Shown piece after piece: positions 1-9,727 of a stretch of DNA of 64,000 bases. The notes under the pieces are model-generated. The model saw only the letters and a program-made list of their open reading frames with translations. It was not told the origin of the DNA and made no database searches. The stretch covers positions 1-64,000 of the forward strand of contig NZ_ML762439.1 of the NCBI RefSeq assembly GCF_009498735.1. Reading direction: 5' to 3'. Origin of the DNA: Gracilibacillus oryzae. GTDB taxonomy: Bacteria > Bacillota > Bacilli > Bacillales > Amphibacillaceae. Each line of letters begins with the position of its first letter. The stretch's first letter is position 1. The position numbers were made by a program, and so were the translations under genes.

Positions 1-127
1 GTCCGATGGAATACAGGACAAAGGCCGCCTAGATCATTTTTATTATTTCCACTGTCTACTTGACAGGGGGCAGTTCAAATTGTTCGGGTTTTGTTGCGTA
101 TAAATAGTTTTGTCTCAGCCTCTTTAT
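1..127. repeat. Partial copy of a dispersed hairpin repeat, cut by the window edge
   Basis: The segment ending near 127 carries TTCGGGTTTTGTTGCG followed by an AT-rich stretch and TTTTGTCTCAGCCTCTTT. The same end is seen, with variation, at 29569-29710 and 37499-37862, where it terminates a longer element with a CCCGAACTT/AAGTTCGGG hairpin. Here it lies directly at the 3' end of the leftward chemotaxis gene. Only part of the element is visible, so its full length is unknown. Confidence 0.6.
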
Positions 128-128
128 T

Positions 129-1910
129 TTAAACTTTAAATTTTGAAAATGCTGACTCGAGTTCGTTTGCCATCGCTGCTAATTCTTGTGATGATGCGAG
201 GAGTTGTTGCATCGCCGCATTTTGTTGCTCAGAACTTGCCGCTATCTGTTCCACACTTTCTGATGAAGTCTTTGATATCCTATAAATATCACCGGTTGAT
301 TTACCAACATGATCTATTTTACTATTTGTAACATCAATCGTGTTACTTACCTGTTGATTATGGCTATTAAGTGATTGAATGGACTGCAGTATTCTAGTAA
401 AAACCATTCCAACCTTTTTCACTTTATTGACTCCACCGTTTACTGAATCTCTACTTGATGACATAACATCTACTGCTTTATCTGTATCCTTAATAGATGC
501 AGCAATTAACGTTTGAATATTATCAGTTGCATCAGCTGTTTGCTCAGCCAGCTTTCTTACTTCGTCAGCTACAACAGCAAAGCCTTTTCCATACTCTCCT
601 GCTCTAGCAGCTTCAATCGCTGCATTTAACGCTAATAAATTCGTTTGGGAAGAAATAGAATGAATCATATCTACAATACTACTTATTTTAGCCGAATGTT
701 CATTTAACGAATCAATAATGTCTCCTATCTTATCTACATGATCTTTGACTAAATTCATTTGGTTGACAGTGTCCTTAACATCAGTAGTACCATCTTCTAT
801 TTCTTGCTGTGTTTCTTCACTTAGACGTATAGCTTCATCCATTGTTGTTGTTACTTCTTGCCATGACTCCTTCATTTCATTCATAATTAATCCTGTTTCA
901 TTTACAGATTTTAATTGATCTTCTGAACCATTTGCTAAATCCACCATTACCGAGGTGATCTGTGTATTAACATCTGTAGTCTCCTCTGCATTTTGCCTTA
1001 ATACTTGCGACATTTTAGTGACTGTCTCCGTGGTATCTAATAAGCGAGTAATTGATACCTGTAGATGGTTAGCCATATTGTTCAGCGTATTCTGAATGAT
1101 CGCAATTTCATCATTTCCTTCAACCTTTACTCGTTCTGCTGTTAAATCTCCAGCTCCTAATTGTGTCGCAAATGTTTCTAAGTTTCGGAAACGAACAGTC
1201 ATTCTTTTATTCACTAGATAGAGAATAATAATAGAACTACCAAAAACCAGAACGACGATAAAGATAACAAGAATCATGGAATTAGTTGATTGACTTTGCA
1301 TATCATCTTGTAGAACATCTCTGTTTTTAAGTATCATGTCCTTCAATGCCATTAGTTCTTGAATGGTGTAATTTCTTAAAGTTGTTGTTTTGTTATGTAA
1401 ATCTGTTTGAACGAAAATGTCCACACGTTCTCCATTATCACGAAACTTTGCCGTTTCTGGTATGATCTCATCAATGAAAAGCTCGTCCATTTGTTTATTG
1501 TAATCTTGAACTTTAATAAAAATATCTTTTTCCTCTTCTGTCTCGAGTTCTTTCTCAATTGCATTCATTAGACTTAAAAATGTTTCATTTTCTATTTCAT
1601 AATCCTCTACTGAAGTTGTCGGATTTTGTTCTGTTAATATGTCTGAAATAATGATAGATTTTTGCTTAAAGATGGAAACCATCTCCCCTATATCTATCGA
1701 TGCATCACTTTTTCGATCAACATCATCAGCTTTTTTTAATACAATATTTAAAGAAACAATAGATATAATTGAAGAAATCATAAATAGAGCAAGAACTACA
1801 CTAAACAAGAGAGTGTATTTCTGGGTGATTTTCTTATCCTTCAGAAAAGTTAACCTCCACCTTGGTAATTTAAGATTTGGTAATGATAGTTTGTTGAAAA
1901 TCCTCTTCAT
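129..1910 (-). CDS. Methyl-accepting chemotaxis protein
   Basis: A 593-residue transmembrane chemoreceptor that would signal to the CheA kinase. It has a cytoplasmic start, TM1 around residues 33-57, an extracytoplasmic helical sensor of roughly 150 residues, TM2 around 211-235, a HAMP segment, then a long MA signalling domain. The conserved hairpin tip is visible as [16 protein letters not shown] followed by [15 protein letters not shown]. The sensor looks like a four-helix bundle with no recognisable small-molecule domain, so the ligand is unknown. The ATG follows GAAAGGGGATTCAA. The gene is monocistronic and the next gene in the same direction ends 135 bp upstream. No CheW-binding or other che gene is nearby. 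Confidence 0.95.
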   Translation of the reverse strand: MKRIFNKLSLPNLKLPRWRLTFLKDKKITQKYTLLFSVVLALFMISSIISIVSLNIVLKKADDVDRKSDASIDIGEMVSIFKQKSIIISDILTEQNPTTSVEDYEIENETFLSLMNAIEKELETEEEKDIFIKVQDYNKQMDELFIDEIIPETAKFRDNGERVDIFVQTDLHNKTTTLRNYTIQELMALKDMILKNRDVLQDDMQSQSTNSMILVIFIVVLVFGSSIIILYLVNKRMTVRFRNLETFATQLGAGDLTAERVKVEGNDEIAIIQNTLNNMANHLQVSITRLLDTTETVTKMSQVLRQNAEETTDVNTQITSVMVDLANGSEDQLKSVNETGLIMNEMKESWQEVTTTMDEAIRLSEETQQEIEDGTTDVKDTVNQMNLVKDHVDKIGDIIDSLNEHSAKISSIVDMIHSISSQTNLLALNAAIEAARAGEYGKGFAVVADEVRKLAEQTADATDNIQTLIAASIKDTDKAVDVMSSSRDSVNGGVNKVKKVGMVFTRILQSIQSLNSHNQQVSNTIDVTNSKIDHVGKSTGDIYRISKTSSESVEQIAASSEQQNAAMQQLLASSQELAAMANELESAFSKFKV

Positions 1911-2045
1911 TTGAATCCCCTTTCATTTTCAATTAATTAAAACTCTTTCTTTCCAATAACTTAATCCTCCAATTCACTAATTTATAAAATATCCACAAAT
2001 TATTAGGGACTAATAGACATCAGCCCCTTTATTACAGCATTTAAT

Positions 2046-3848
2046 TTATGAACTTCGCACAGCTTCAGATGCCATTTTCATGTTATAGAATTCTCCTCTT
2101 TGTTGTACTAATTGTTTGTAGGTCCCCATTTCTACACAGTTACCATTTTTCATTACAACAATGCGATCAGCATCCTGAATAGTGGATAAACGATGGGCTA
2201 CTATAAAAGTTGTCTTTCCTTTTATTAACTCTTTCATGGCATCCTGGATTAATTTCTCAGAAACATTATCAAGTGCTGAAGTTGCCTCGTCTAAAATAAC
2301 CATTTGAGGATTACGAATAAAAGCACGAGCTATAGCAATTCGTTGCCGTTGACCACCAGACAATCTGTCCCCATGCTCTCCTATTTTCGTTTCCAACCCA
2401 TCTGGTAACTCCTTGATAATATCGGATAGATTGGCCATTCGTATTGCTTGTTGCACTTCATGTTCTGAAACCTCTGCTAAACCATACGTAATATTCTCTC
2501 GAATGGAACCAGAGAAAAGAATTGTGTTTTGTGGAACTACTGCAATTTTCTTACGGAAACTTCTCATACTAACATCATCCATAGGCAGGTCGTCAATAAG
2601 CACTCTTCCAGACGTCGGTCGGTAAAAACCAGTCACTAAATTTAAAATAGTTGATTTCCCAGCACCTGATTCACCTACGAATGCAATAGTTTCACCTGGC
2701 TTTACCTTTAAATCAAAATTTGTTAACACATGTTTATTAGAATCACGATACATAAAATACACATGCTCAAATTTAACTTCTCCTGATAATTGTTTAAGCT
2801 TTGTTTTGCCCTGATATTCTTGGGTTTCTTTTGCGAAAAGTATCTCTGATATAGAGTGAACCGACTCAAAACCTTTCGCAAGCTGTGGATAAATGTTGAT
2901 AACACCTGAGATTGACATTAATATTTGAGTAAAATAGGTTTGATATAACACAACATCGCCAATCGGGATACGCCCAAGATAGGCTAAATAAACAGTGAAT
3001 AATAAACATAACACCTGAAATAATTGAAATACTACCCAATTACTCGCACCAAAAAAGGCCTCTGTGATATCAAGCTTATACCCCTTCCCCCTTACATGAT
3101 GAAGCAGTGTATCCATTTTATTAATTTCTACTTTTTCTAATCCATGCGCTCTGGTAACAGGTATCATCTCAACAGTTTCTGCTACCTGTCCAGACATCTC
3201 TTCCACTTGTTCCCGAAACTCCCGATTTCTTTTGTTTAATTTGCCGCGAAAAAAGTAAACAATAACAATAGATATTGGAATCGCTACAAGAAAAAAAGAA
3301 GTTACTGTCCAGCTTCTATTAGCTGTAACAACAATCGCTACAATAACATTCATGAATGCAGGCAGCACACCTAACATTGTTTGTTTGGACATAATTTCAA
3401 TCATTTCTACATCTCGCAAAACTTTCGCCTGCAGTTTACCTGAGCGCAGTTCTCCATGGAAAGAAATCGAGAGATGCTGCAATTTTCGAATTAACGTACT
3501 CCTTAAGCTAGCCTCCACATGACGTATTGCCTTACTCATAAAGCTAATATGAAGCATTTGACTAGGCAGATTTTGAATAATCACAATCGTTAAAATACTT
3601 ATATTTAACCAAAGTGCACTCATCTCATATTCATCTGGATTTGCAGCAAAATTGATTAAGTTTGCTGTTACGATTGGTAAAATCCATACTGGTGAATGCT
3701 TTAAAAGAAAAAATATAAAGGAAATAAATAACCTCATATAGTGTCCACGGTACATAACTTGCATAGTCCGAAATAATCTGCCTTTTATTTCTTGCTGTTC
3801 TTCAAACCTTTTTTCGAAGTCTAATGAAATGCCTTTATCTTTTGACAC
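2046..3848 (-). CDS. ABC exporter half-transporter (fused permease and ATPase)
   Basis: A 600-residue type-IV exporter half-transporter, probably acting as a homodimer. About six membrane helices occupy residues 40-330. The nucleotide-binding domain follows, with Walker A GESGAGKST, signature LSGGQRQR, Walker B VILDEATSA and a switch histidine in VAHRLST. The GTG start sits 6 to 7 bases after AAAGGAGG. It is divergent from the alpha-galactosidase across about 175 bp. The shared intergenic region suggests, but does not prove, a link to oligosaccharides. The family exports lipids, peptides or drugs, and the substrate cannot be read from sequence. Confidence 0.93.
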   Translation of the reverse strand: MSKDKGISLDFEKRFEEQQEIKGRLFRTMQVMYRGHYMRLFISFIFFLLKHSPVWILPIVTANLINFAANPDEYEMSALWLNISILTIVIIQNLPSQMLHISFMSKAIRHVEASLRSTLIRKLQHLSISFHGELRSGKLQAKVLRDVEMIEIMSKQTMLGVLPAFMNVIVAIVVTANRSWTVTSFFLVAIPISIVIVYFFRGKLNKRNREFREQVEEMSGQVAETVEMIPVTRAHGLEKVEINKMDTLLHHVRGKGYKLDITEAFFGASNWVVFQLFQVLCLLFTVYLAYLGRIPIGDVVLYQTYFTQILMSISGVINIYPQLAKGFESVHSISEILFAKETQEYQGKTKLKQLSGEVKFEHVYFMYRDSNKHVLTNFDLKVKPGETIAFVGESGAGKSTILNLVTGFYRPTSGRVLIDDLPMDDVSMRSFRKKIAVVPQNTILFSGSIRENITYGLAEVSEHEVQQAIRMANLSDIIKELPDGLETKIGEHGDRLSGGQRQRIAIARAFIRNPQMVILDEATSALDNVSEKLIQDAMKELIKGKTTFIVAHRLSTIQDADRIVVMKNGNCVEMGTYKQLVQQRGEFYNMKMASEAVRSS

Positions 3849-3958
3849 TCTATCCCTCCTTTAATGTAATATCGGATAATTACTTAATCCATTAAGTAAT
3901 ATATTAAAACTTTTTTTATATATTTGTCTATGATTAATTAAATTAATTAATTTATACT

Positions 3959-3987
3959 TTGACACAACGTAATGTTTTTACTATATT
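3959..3987 (+). promoter_or_regulatory. Predicted sigma-A promoter of the alpha-galactosidase gene
   Basis: A perfect -35 TTGACA (3959-3964) and a -10 TATATT (3982-3987) are separated by exactly 17 bases. They lie just upstream of the palindromic operator and the ribosome binding site of the alpha-galactosidase gene. Confidence 0.75.
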
Positions 3988-3991
3988 TAAT

Positions 3992-4007
3992 AAGTAAACG
4001 TTAACTT
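3992..4007. promoter_or_regulatory. LacI-type palindromic operator before the alpha-galactosidase gene
   Basis: AAGTAAACGTTAACTT is a 16-bp near-perfect palindrome (7 of 8 positions pair) with the central CG typical of LacI/GalR-family operators. It starts 5 bp after the -10 box and ends just before the AAGGAGG ribosome binding site at 4011-4017, where a repressor would block transcription. It differs from the operators of the sucrose repressor near 50.0 kb, so the cognate regulator is probably encoded elsewhere. Confidence 0.6.
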
Positions 4008-4024
4008 TTCAAGGAGGTATTCAT

Positions 4025-6250
4025 TTGCCAATTTCAATCAACGAAACAGAATTAGAATTTCATCTTCATAATGATCAAGTAAGTTATATTTTTCGTGTAT
4101 TAGAAAAAAGTAAACAACTAGAACATTTATATTATGGAAAGCGAATACATCATCGCGCATCTTTCCAACATTTAATTGAGCGCGAAATCCGTCCATCTTG
4201 TAACATGTTTGAAGGTGACCACACATCTTCTATGGAACATATTAGACAAGAATATCCCAGTTACGGTTCAACAGACTTTCGCTTTCCAGCCCATGAGATT
4301 TTAAGGGAAGATGGAAGTCATATTACTAACTTTATTTATAAGGACTATCGAATACTGAAAGGAAAGAAAAAATTAGAAAACCTGCCTGCTACCTATATAG
4401 AAACAGAAGAGGAAGCTCAGACATTAGAAATCGATTTATACGATGAAGTAATAAAATGTCGCTTAACACTTTCCTATACTATCTATCAAGATCGTAATAT
4501 CATTACTAGAAATGCTACATTTATCAACGAGGGTGCAGAAAATTATTATCTCGATCGAGCACTGAGCATGAATGTAGATTTACCTGATGATCAGTTTGAA
4601 ATGATTCATTTACAAGGTGCTTGGGCAAGAGAAGGACATGTTGAAAAGAAAACTCTTACAAAAGGCATTCAATCAATCTTTAGTAATCGCGGCGCAAGCA
4701 GTCATGTATTTAATCCCTTTTTTGCACTAAAGCGATTAAATGCAGGTGAAAATTATGGAGAAGTGTATGGATTTAGCCTTGTTTACAGTGGAAACTTTTT
4801 AGCACAAGTGGAAGTTGACAGTTATAATGTCAGCAGGGTTTCTATGGGGATAAATCCATTCCGTTTCAAATGGAAGCTAAAAGCTGGTATGAGCTTTCAA
4901 ACACCAGAATGTGTAATGGTGTATTCCGATCAAGGATTAAACGGAATGAGTCAAAACTTCCACGATCTATATCGCGAACGATTGGTCCGAGGATCTTGGA
5001 GAGATAAGGTTCGCCCGATTCTTATCAATAATTGGGAAGCTACCTATTTCGACTTTAATGAAGAGAAAATATTACAAATAGCTAAAACTGCAAAGGATTT
5101 AGGAATTGAATTATTTGTCTTAGATGACGGTTGGTTTGGTAAAAGAGACGATGATACAAGTTCACTGGGAGATTGGTTTGAATATGACGAAAAACTGCCT
5201 AATGGGATTGATGGGCTGGCTGAGAAAGTAGAAGAACTCGACATGCGCTTCGGGCTTTGGTTCGAACCTGAGATGGTATGTAAAGATACAAAATTATTTG
5301 AAGAGCACCCAGACTGGATTATTTCAACACCAGATCGAAGGGCTTCACATGGCAGAAATCAGTTTGTACTAGATTTTTCCCGTTCAGAAGTGGTAGATTA
5401 TATTTTTGAAATGATGGATAAAATCCTTTCTAAATCTAAAATCACCTATATTAAATGGGATATGAACCGTCACATAACCGAAGCTTATTCGCAGAAACTT
5501 CCATCTGATCAGCAAGGAGAAGTATTCCATCGATATATTTTAGGTGTCTATGATTTATACGAAAGATTAATTAAAAAATACCCAGAAGTATTATTTGAAT
5601 CCTGTGCTGGAGGAGGAGCTCGCTTTGATCCAGGCATGTTATATTATGCACCTCAGACTTGGATAAGTGATGATACCGATGCAGTGGAACGTTTGAAAAT
5701 CCAATATGGTACTTCAATGGTTTATCCATTAAGTTCAATTGGCAGTCATGTTTCTGCTGTACCTAATCATCAAGTTGGGCGTTTGGCACCAATTGAAACA
5801 AGAGCTGCAGTTGCTTACTTCGGCACCTTTGGCTATGAATTGGATATAACGAAGCTTTCTGATGCAGAAAAAGGTAAAGTTAGAGAGCAAGTAGCATTCT
5901 TTAAAAACTATCGAAACTTGATTAGAAATGGTAAATTCCACAGACTTCTAAGTCCGTTCGAAGGAAACGAAACATCATGGATGGTAGTAAGTCAAGATAA
6001 AACAGAGGCTTTAGTTGGTTATTATAAAGTTTTAGCTAGACCGAACGAAGCGTATCAGCGAATAAAATTAACAGGCCTTGACCCTAATCGTTTATATCAA
6101 GTGAATGGGACTACGACTCATTATGGAGATGAACTGATGAATATCGGTATTATTCTAGCAGGCAATTACATTAATCGTGCTAGTGAATATTGGGGACGTG
6201 AACACCCAGGGGACTATCAAGCCAAATTATTTGTTTTAAAAAGTTTATAA
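4025..6250 (+). CDS. Alpha-galactosidase, glycoside hydrolase family 36
   Basis: Hydrolyses terminal alpha-1,6-galactose from melibiose, raffinose and stachyose. The 741-residue length matches the Geobacillus AgaA/AgaN group. An N-terminal beta-sandwich domain precedes the TIM barrel. The nucleophile aspartate is D479 in IKWDMNRH and the acid/base is D549 in WISDDTDAVERL, close to the positions known in the Geobacillus enzymes. There is no signal peptide, so it acts in the cytosol on imported sugar. The start is TTG, seven bases after AAGGAGG at 4011-4017. No dedicated galactoside transporter is visible beside it. Confidence 0.95.
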   Translation: MPISINETELEFHLHNDQVSYIFRVLEKSKQLEHLYYGKRIHHRASFQHLIEREIRPSCNMFEGDHTSSMEHIRQEYPSYGSTDFRFPAHEILREDGSHITNFIYKDYRILKGKKKLENLPATYIETEEEAQTLEIDLYDEVIKCRLTLSYTIYQDRNIITRNATFINEGAENYYLDRALSMNVDLPDDQFEMIHLQGAWAREGHVEKKTLTKGIQSIFSNRGASSHVFNPFFALKRLNAGENYGEVYGFSLVYSGNFLAQVEVDSYNVSRVSMGINPFRFKWKLKAGMSFQTPECVMVYSDQGLNGMSQNFHDLYRERLVRGSWRDKVRPILINNWEATYFDFNEEKILQIAKTAKDLGIELFVLDDGWFGKRDDDTSSLGDWFEYDEKLPNGIDGLAEKVEELDMRFGLWFEPEMVCKDTKLFEEHPDWIISTPDRRASHGRNQFVLDFSRSEVVDYIFEMMDKILSKSKITYIKWDMNRHITEAYSQKLPSDQQGEVFHRYILGVYDLYERLIKKYPEVLFESCAGGGARFDPGMLYYAPQTWISDDTDAVERLKIQYGTSMVYPLSSIGSHVSAVPNHQVGRLAPIETRAAVAYFGTFGYELDITKLSDAEKGKVREQVAFFKNYRNLIRNGKFHRLLSPFEGNETSWMVVSQDKTEALVGYYKVLARPNEAYQRIKLTGLDPNRLYQVNGTTTHYGDELMNIGIILAGNYINRASEYWGREHPGDYQAKLFVLKSL

Positions 6251-6258
6251 ACATAAGT

Positions 6259-6297
6259 AAAGAACTTGTTTCTTTTTTTAAAAGAAACAAGTTCTTT
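6259..6297. terminator. Bidirectional terminator between alpha-galactosidase and PTS IIA
   Basis: An 18-bp perfect stem (AAAGAACTTGTTTCTTTT and its complement) with a three-base loop lies between the convergent genes. The A/T-rich stem gives U-tracts on both strands. Confidence 0.8.
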
Positions 6298-6324
6298 ACA
6301 GTAACAACTATAATATCTGTTAGC

Positions 6325-6816
6325 TTATTTTTCCTTAATATGAAATAATACATCTTTACCCGCTTTTGCTTCGTCGTTAGTAAAGATATTAGACAAACTA
6401 AAATCCTCACCATTCAAAAGTATAATTGGTGTAATTGTTTTATAGTTTTTATTAGCTACAGCTTCTATATCAAATGTTGCTAAATGATCACCAGGTTCTA
6501 CTTTATCTCCATTACTTACCTTTATGTCAAAGCCTTTGCCATCTAATTTTACGGTTTCTAAACCCATATGAATAAGTATTTCCGCTCCGCCTTCTGTACG
6601 CAAACTGATCGCATGCTTTGTTTTGAATACATCCACAACTTCCCCTTTAACAGGTGATACTACCTCATTACTTAGCGGTTCAATTGCAATTCCATCTCCC
6701 ATCATTTTTTGAGAGAATACTTGGTCAGGTACATCTTCGAGCTGAACTACATTACCCGTTAAAGGGGAGACGAGATCAACGTTCTTTTCTTGTTTCTTAA
6801 ATAAATTTTTTAACAT
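6325..6816 (-). CDS. PTS glucose-type IIA component, stand-alone
   Basis: A 163-residue soluble protein of the Crr / PtsG-IIA family that passes phosphate from HPr to a IIB domain. The phospho-accepting histidine is H83 in ILIHMGLETVKL, and the partner histidine H68 lies in KTKHAISL. The DGIAIEP motif of the fold is present. The ATG follows GAGGGGTAAAC. It is encoded without any IIB or IIC next to it, and a terminator separates it from the upstream operon. The sucrose IIBC at 48503-49894 lacks a IIA domain, so this protein could be its phosphodonor; that is inference. Confidence 0.92.
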   Translation of the reverse strand: MLKNLFKKQEKNVDLVSPLTGNVVQLEDVPDQVFSQKMMGDGIAIEPLSNEVVSPVKGEVVDVFKTKHAISLRTEGGAEILIHMGLETVKLDGKGFDIKVSNGDKVEPGDHLATFDIEAVANKNYKTITPIILLNGEDFSLSNIFTNDEAKAGKDVLFHIKEK

Positions 6817-6886
6817 GTTTACCCCTCCATTTTCATGTATGATGTTACATTACTCATACCCTTATTTCAACTTTATTAATCACGGG

Positions 6887-6914
6887 AAAACACCCGATCA
6901 TTAAGACCGAGTGT
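6887..6914 (-). terminator. Terminator of the ThuA/Gfo-Idh operon
   Basis: On the minus strand ACACTCGGTC, a five-base loop and GATCGGGTGT form a 10-bp stem followed by TTTT. The stem overlaps the stop codon of the last operon gene (6901-6903), ending the unit before the PTS IIA gene. Confidence 0.7.
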
Positions 6915-7671
6915 TTGCAATTAGCTCTTTCAGTTCTTCCACATTTACTCTTGCACTATCTAAAGGATCCCCATCAAACTTCTCCTGTTCAATCACATAC
7001 CAGTTTACACCGGCTTTTTCTCCTGCCTGCCATAACGAACTGATATCCAATGTACCTTTGCCGATTTCTATACTTCTTTTTTCACCATTCTCTATCGTCA
7101 TATCTTTAATATGAAGAGATACCACTTGATCATCATAAGCTTGAATTACTTGGATTGGCTCATTATCAGCATGAGTTGCCCAATAGCAATCAAGTTCAAC
7201 TTTAACATTTTCCTTATCTGTTTCTTCAAAAATAATATCAAATCCTCTTTTTCCATTCCCTAAATCAAAGAATTCCATATTATGATTATGATAAGCAAAG
7301 GTAAATCCGGCTTCCTTACATCTGCGTCCTATTTCATTTAGCTCTTCTGCTGCACGATAATAAGCTGCTTCATCTTTCAGGTATTCCTGTGGCAAGATTG
7401 GACAAATAATCAGGTCATTACCAATTGTACGATTATATTCAAGCGATGCCTCTAACTGATCGCCTATCAATGTTTCGAATGGCATATGACTTCCTGCAGC
7501 GACTAATCCTGCTTCATCCATTACTTGCTTTAATTCATTTGCAGGCGTATCGAAGAATCCGGCAAACTGGACTGCTTCATAACCCATTTCTCCTAGTTTT
7601 CTTAATGTACCTAAAAAGTCGTTTGCTGTATGCTCACGAACTGAATATAATTGGATTGCAATCTTCCCCAT
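6901..7671 (-). CDS. Sugar phosphate isomerase/epimerase-like TIM barrel
   Basis: A 256-residue xylose-isomerase-like TIM barrel (AP endonuclease 2 superfamily). It starts KIAIQLYSVREH, a typical opening for this family, and has metal-ligand type motifs AYHNHNMEF, VELDCYWATHAD, SLHIKDM and VIEQEKF. Members include IolE/IolI and enzymes acting on 3-keto sugars. This is the last gene of a five-gene operon, 19 bp behind a Gfo/Idh oxidoreductase. The context suggests it processes an oxidised (keto) sugar or glycoside intermediate. The exact reaction cannot be assigned. The ATG follows GTGAGGTTTTATA. Confidence 0.85.
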   Translation of the reverse strand: MGKIAIQLYSVREHTANDFLGTLRKLGEMGYEAVQFAGFFDTPANELKQVMDEAGLVAAGSHMPFETLIGDQLEASLEYNRTIGNDLIICPILPQEYLKDEAAYYRAAEELNEIGRRCKEAGFTFAYHNHNMEFFDLGNGKRGFDIIFEETDKENVKVELDCYWATHADNEPIQVIQAYDDQVVSLHIKDMTIENGEKRSIEIGKGTLDISSLWQAGEKAGVNWYVIEQEKFDGDPLDSARVNVEELKELIANTRS

Positions 7672-7690
7672 TATAAAACCTCACTTCTCA

Positions 7691-8731
7691 TTATAAATTA
7701 ACTGCCTTTCCAGTTTCAGCTGATTCGTATAATGCGTCAATAATTTTTTGGATATTTGTTCCTTGTTTCGCATAACGGTCTGTGACATTCCCAGCGATAC
7801 AATCTGCTGCAAAAACATGGATCTCTGTTTCATGAGCGTTAACGTCAGGTAAATAGGCTGGCGTGATATCAAGAAGGGTATCATGTTTTTCCTGATACAT
7901 TTTCAGCGGAAAAATATCAGCCCCACCATTATTGCCCATCAACGAAACCTGCATGGAATCTCTTTTTTCAACATTTGCTGCGAAAGCTGACTCTAAAACG
8001 ATAGATGCACCATTTTTAAATGTGATCATCCCGACAGCCATATCTTCAACAGTATAGTTTTCGTAATCCCATGACCCAAGCAGACCAACACCTTTTCTTA
8101 TTCCCAGGTGCTGATGAGTTTTCCCCAAAACTGCTTTAGGTTCTGGATAGCCCATCAGATATAATGCAGTATCTAACATATGGACCCCAATATCAATCAG
8201 CGGGCCGCCACCTTGTAATTCTTTATTGGTAAAAACTCCCCAGCCCGGGATTCCGCGACGTCTGATCGCCTGAACACGGCCCGCGTAAATCTCTCCAAAC
8301 TCTCCAGCATCAATAAATCTTTTTGCTGCCTGAGTCTCTGCTTGGAAGCGGTAATGAAAACCATACATCAACAATTTGCCTGAAGCTGCTTGAGCATCTT
8401 CCATTTCCTTTGCTTCTTGCTGGTTCATTCCCTGCGGCTTTTCACAGAGCACGTGACAACCTGCATTAAGTGCAGCAATTGCAGCATCACGATGAAATTT
8501 ATTCGGAACACATACACTCACAGCATCTAATTCCACTTCTTCTAGCATCTTCTCATATTGTTCAAAAACATGAGGTATATCTTCTTTCTCTGCCACTTCT
8601 TTTGCTCGTGAATAGGCAACATCTGCAATTGCCACAATCTCCACTTGATCTGCCAGTTTTTTATATGCAGGAATGTGAACACTTGTAGCAATTCCCCCTG
8701 CACCAATTAAGCCAACACGCAATTTAGCCAT
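7691..8731 (-). CDS. Gfo/Idh/MocA family oxidoreductase
   Basis: A 346-residue NAD(P)-dependent dehydrogenase. The N-terminal Rossmann motif is GLIGAGGIATSVH and the family lysine is in CEKPQGMN. The C-terminal alpha/beta domain carries GGGPLIDIGVHMLD. Members oxidise sugar or inositol hydroxyls reversibly; some generate 3-keto glycosides. The gene is fourth in the operon, 15 bp behind the gene upstream of it. Two different Gfo/Idh enzymes in one operon fit an oxidise-convert-reduce cycle on one sugar ring. Substrate unknown. Confidence 0.9.
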   Translation of the reverse strand: MAKLRVGLIGAGGIATSVHIPAYKKLADQVEIVAIADVAYSRAKEVAEKEDIPHVFEQYEKMLEEVELDAVSVCVPNKFHRDAAIAALNAGCHVLCEKPQGMNQQEAKEMEDAQAASGKLLMYGFHYRFQAETQAAKRFIDAGEFGEIYAGRVQAIRRRGIPGWGVFTNKELQGGGPLIDIGVHMLDTALYLMGYPEPKAVLGKTHQHLGIRKGVGLLGSWDYENYTVEDMAVGMITFKNGASIVLESAFAANVEKRDSMQVSLMGNNGGADIFPLKMYQEKHDTLLDITPAYLPDVNAHETEIHVFAADCIAGNVTDRYAKQGTNIQKIIDALYESAETGKAVNL

Positions 8732-8746
8732 TTTCCCATTCCTTCC

Positions 8747-9715
8747 TTAAGCCCACCACATATCTGCGGGACTTTCTTTAATGTTAACTGCTTTAAGATT
8801 ATCCACCGCTCTTTGGAAACCTTCCTCAATTGACATTATCGGGTCTTCGTGCTCGATACTAACTACATAATCATATCCGAAAGTTCGTAATGCACTAATC
8901 ATATCAGACCAATCCTGAAGACTATGGCCACAGCCTACCGACCGGAAATTCCATGCTCTTGTTTGAATATTCCCATATGGCTGCATATCGGTTAAACCGT
9001 ACATATTTACGTTATCCTGGTCAATATACGTGTCCTTTGCATGAAAATGATGGATCGCATTTTCCTTGCCAAGGATTTTTATTGCAGCAACTGGATCTAT
9101 TCCTTGCCACCATAAGTGACTTGGATCAAGGTTAGCACCGATCGCCGGACTTGTTTCTTCCCGTAATTTCAGCATCGTATAAGGTGTATGAACAAGGAAC
9201 CCAGCATGCAGTTCAAGACCAATTTTGACATTGTGCTTTTCTGCCAATGCTCCGATCTCTTTCCAATATGGAATCAGTTTTTCTTTCCATTGCCATTCAA
9301 GCACATTTGCAAATTCAGGTGGCCATGGTGCAACTGGCCAGTTCGGTGCCTTTGCATTTTCATGGTCCCCTGGGGTACCTGAGAAAGTGTTCACAACAGG
9401 CACATCCATTAAACCTGCAAGCTCAATAGTTTTTCGTAAAACAGAATCACATTCATCGGCGAATGCTTGATCAGGAGTCAAAGGATTTCCATGACAGCTG
9501 AGTGCACTAATTACTAATCCACGATCTTTAACTGCCTTTAAAAATTCTTCTCTTTTGCTTTGATCCTCCAAAAGTTCATCAATTTTACAATGTGCATTAC
9601 CCGGGTAGCCTCCAGTGCCAATTTCCACAGCTTCTAATCCACTATCACGGACATGATCTAACATCTCTTCAAAGCTTTTCTCTGCAAAAAGTACTGTGAA
9701 TACTCCTAACTTCAT
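8747..9715 (-). CDS. Sugar phosphate isomerase/epimerase-like TIM barrel
   Basis: A 322-residue xylose-isomerase-like TIM barrel, larger than the one at 6901-7671 and not a close copy. Likely metal ligands lie in IGLELHAGF, NLDPSHLWW, HHFHAKDTY and SIEHEDP. Proteins of this size beside Gfo/Idh and ThuA genes are common in polyol and 3-keto-glycoside clusters. It lies 12 bp downstream of the Gfo/Idh gene at 9728. The ATG follows AAGGAGGAGATACA. Isomerase, epimerase or lyase activity cannot be separated by eye. Confidence 0.87.
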   Translation of the reverse strand: MKLGVFTVLFAEKSFEEMLDHVRDSGLEAVEIGTGGYPGNAHCKIDELLEDQSKREEFLKAVKDRGLVISALSCHGNPLTPDQAFADECDSVLRKTIELAGLMDVPVVNTFSGTPGDHENAKAPNWPVAPWPPEFANVLEWQWKEKLIPYWKEIGALAEKHNVKIGLELHAGFLVHTPYTMLKLREETSPAIGANLDPSHLWWQGIDPVAAIKILGKENAIHHFHAKDTYIDQDNVNMYGLTDMQPYGNIQTRAWNFRSVGCGHSLQDWSDMISALRTFGYDYVVSIEHEDPIMSIEEGFQRAVDNLKAVNIKESPADMWWA

Positions 9716-9727
9716 TGTATCTCCTCC

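Noticed and set aside
6259-6297. SinR operator (GTTCTTT and AAAGAAC both present)
   Set aside because: The boxes are the ends of an 18-bp transcription terminator stem between convergent genes, at the wrong spacing and away from any promoter.
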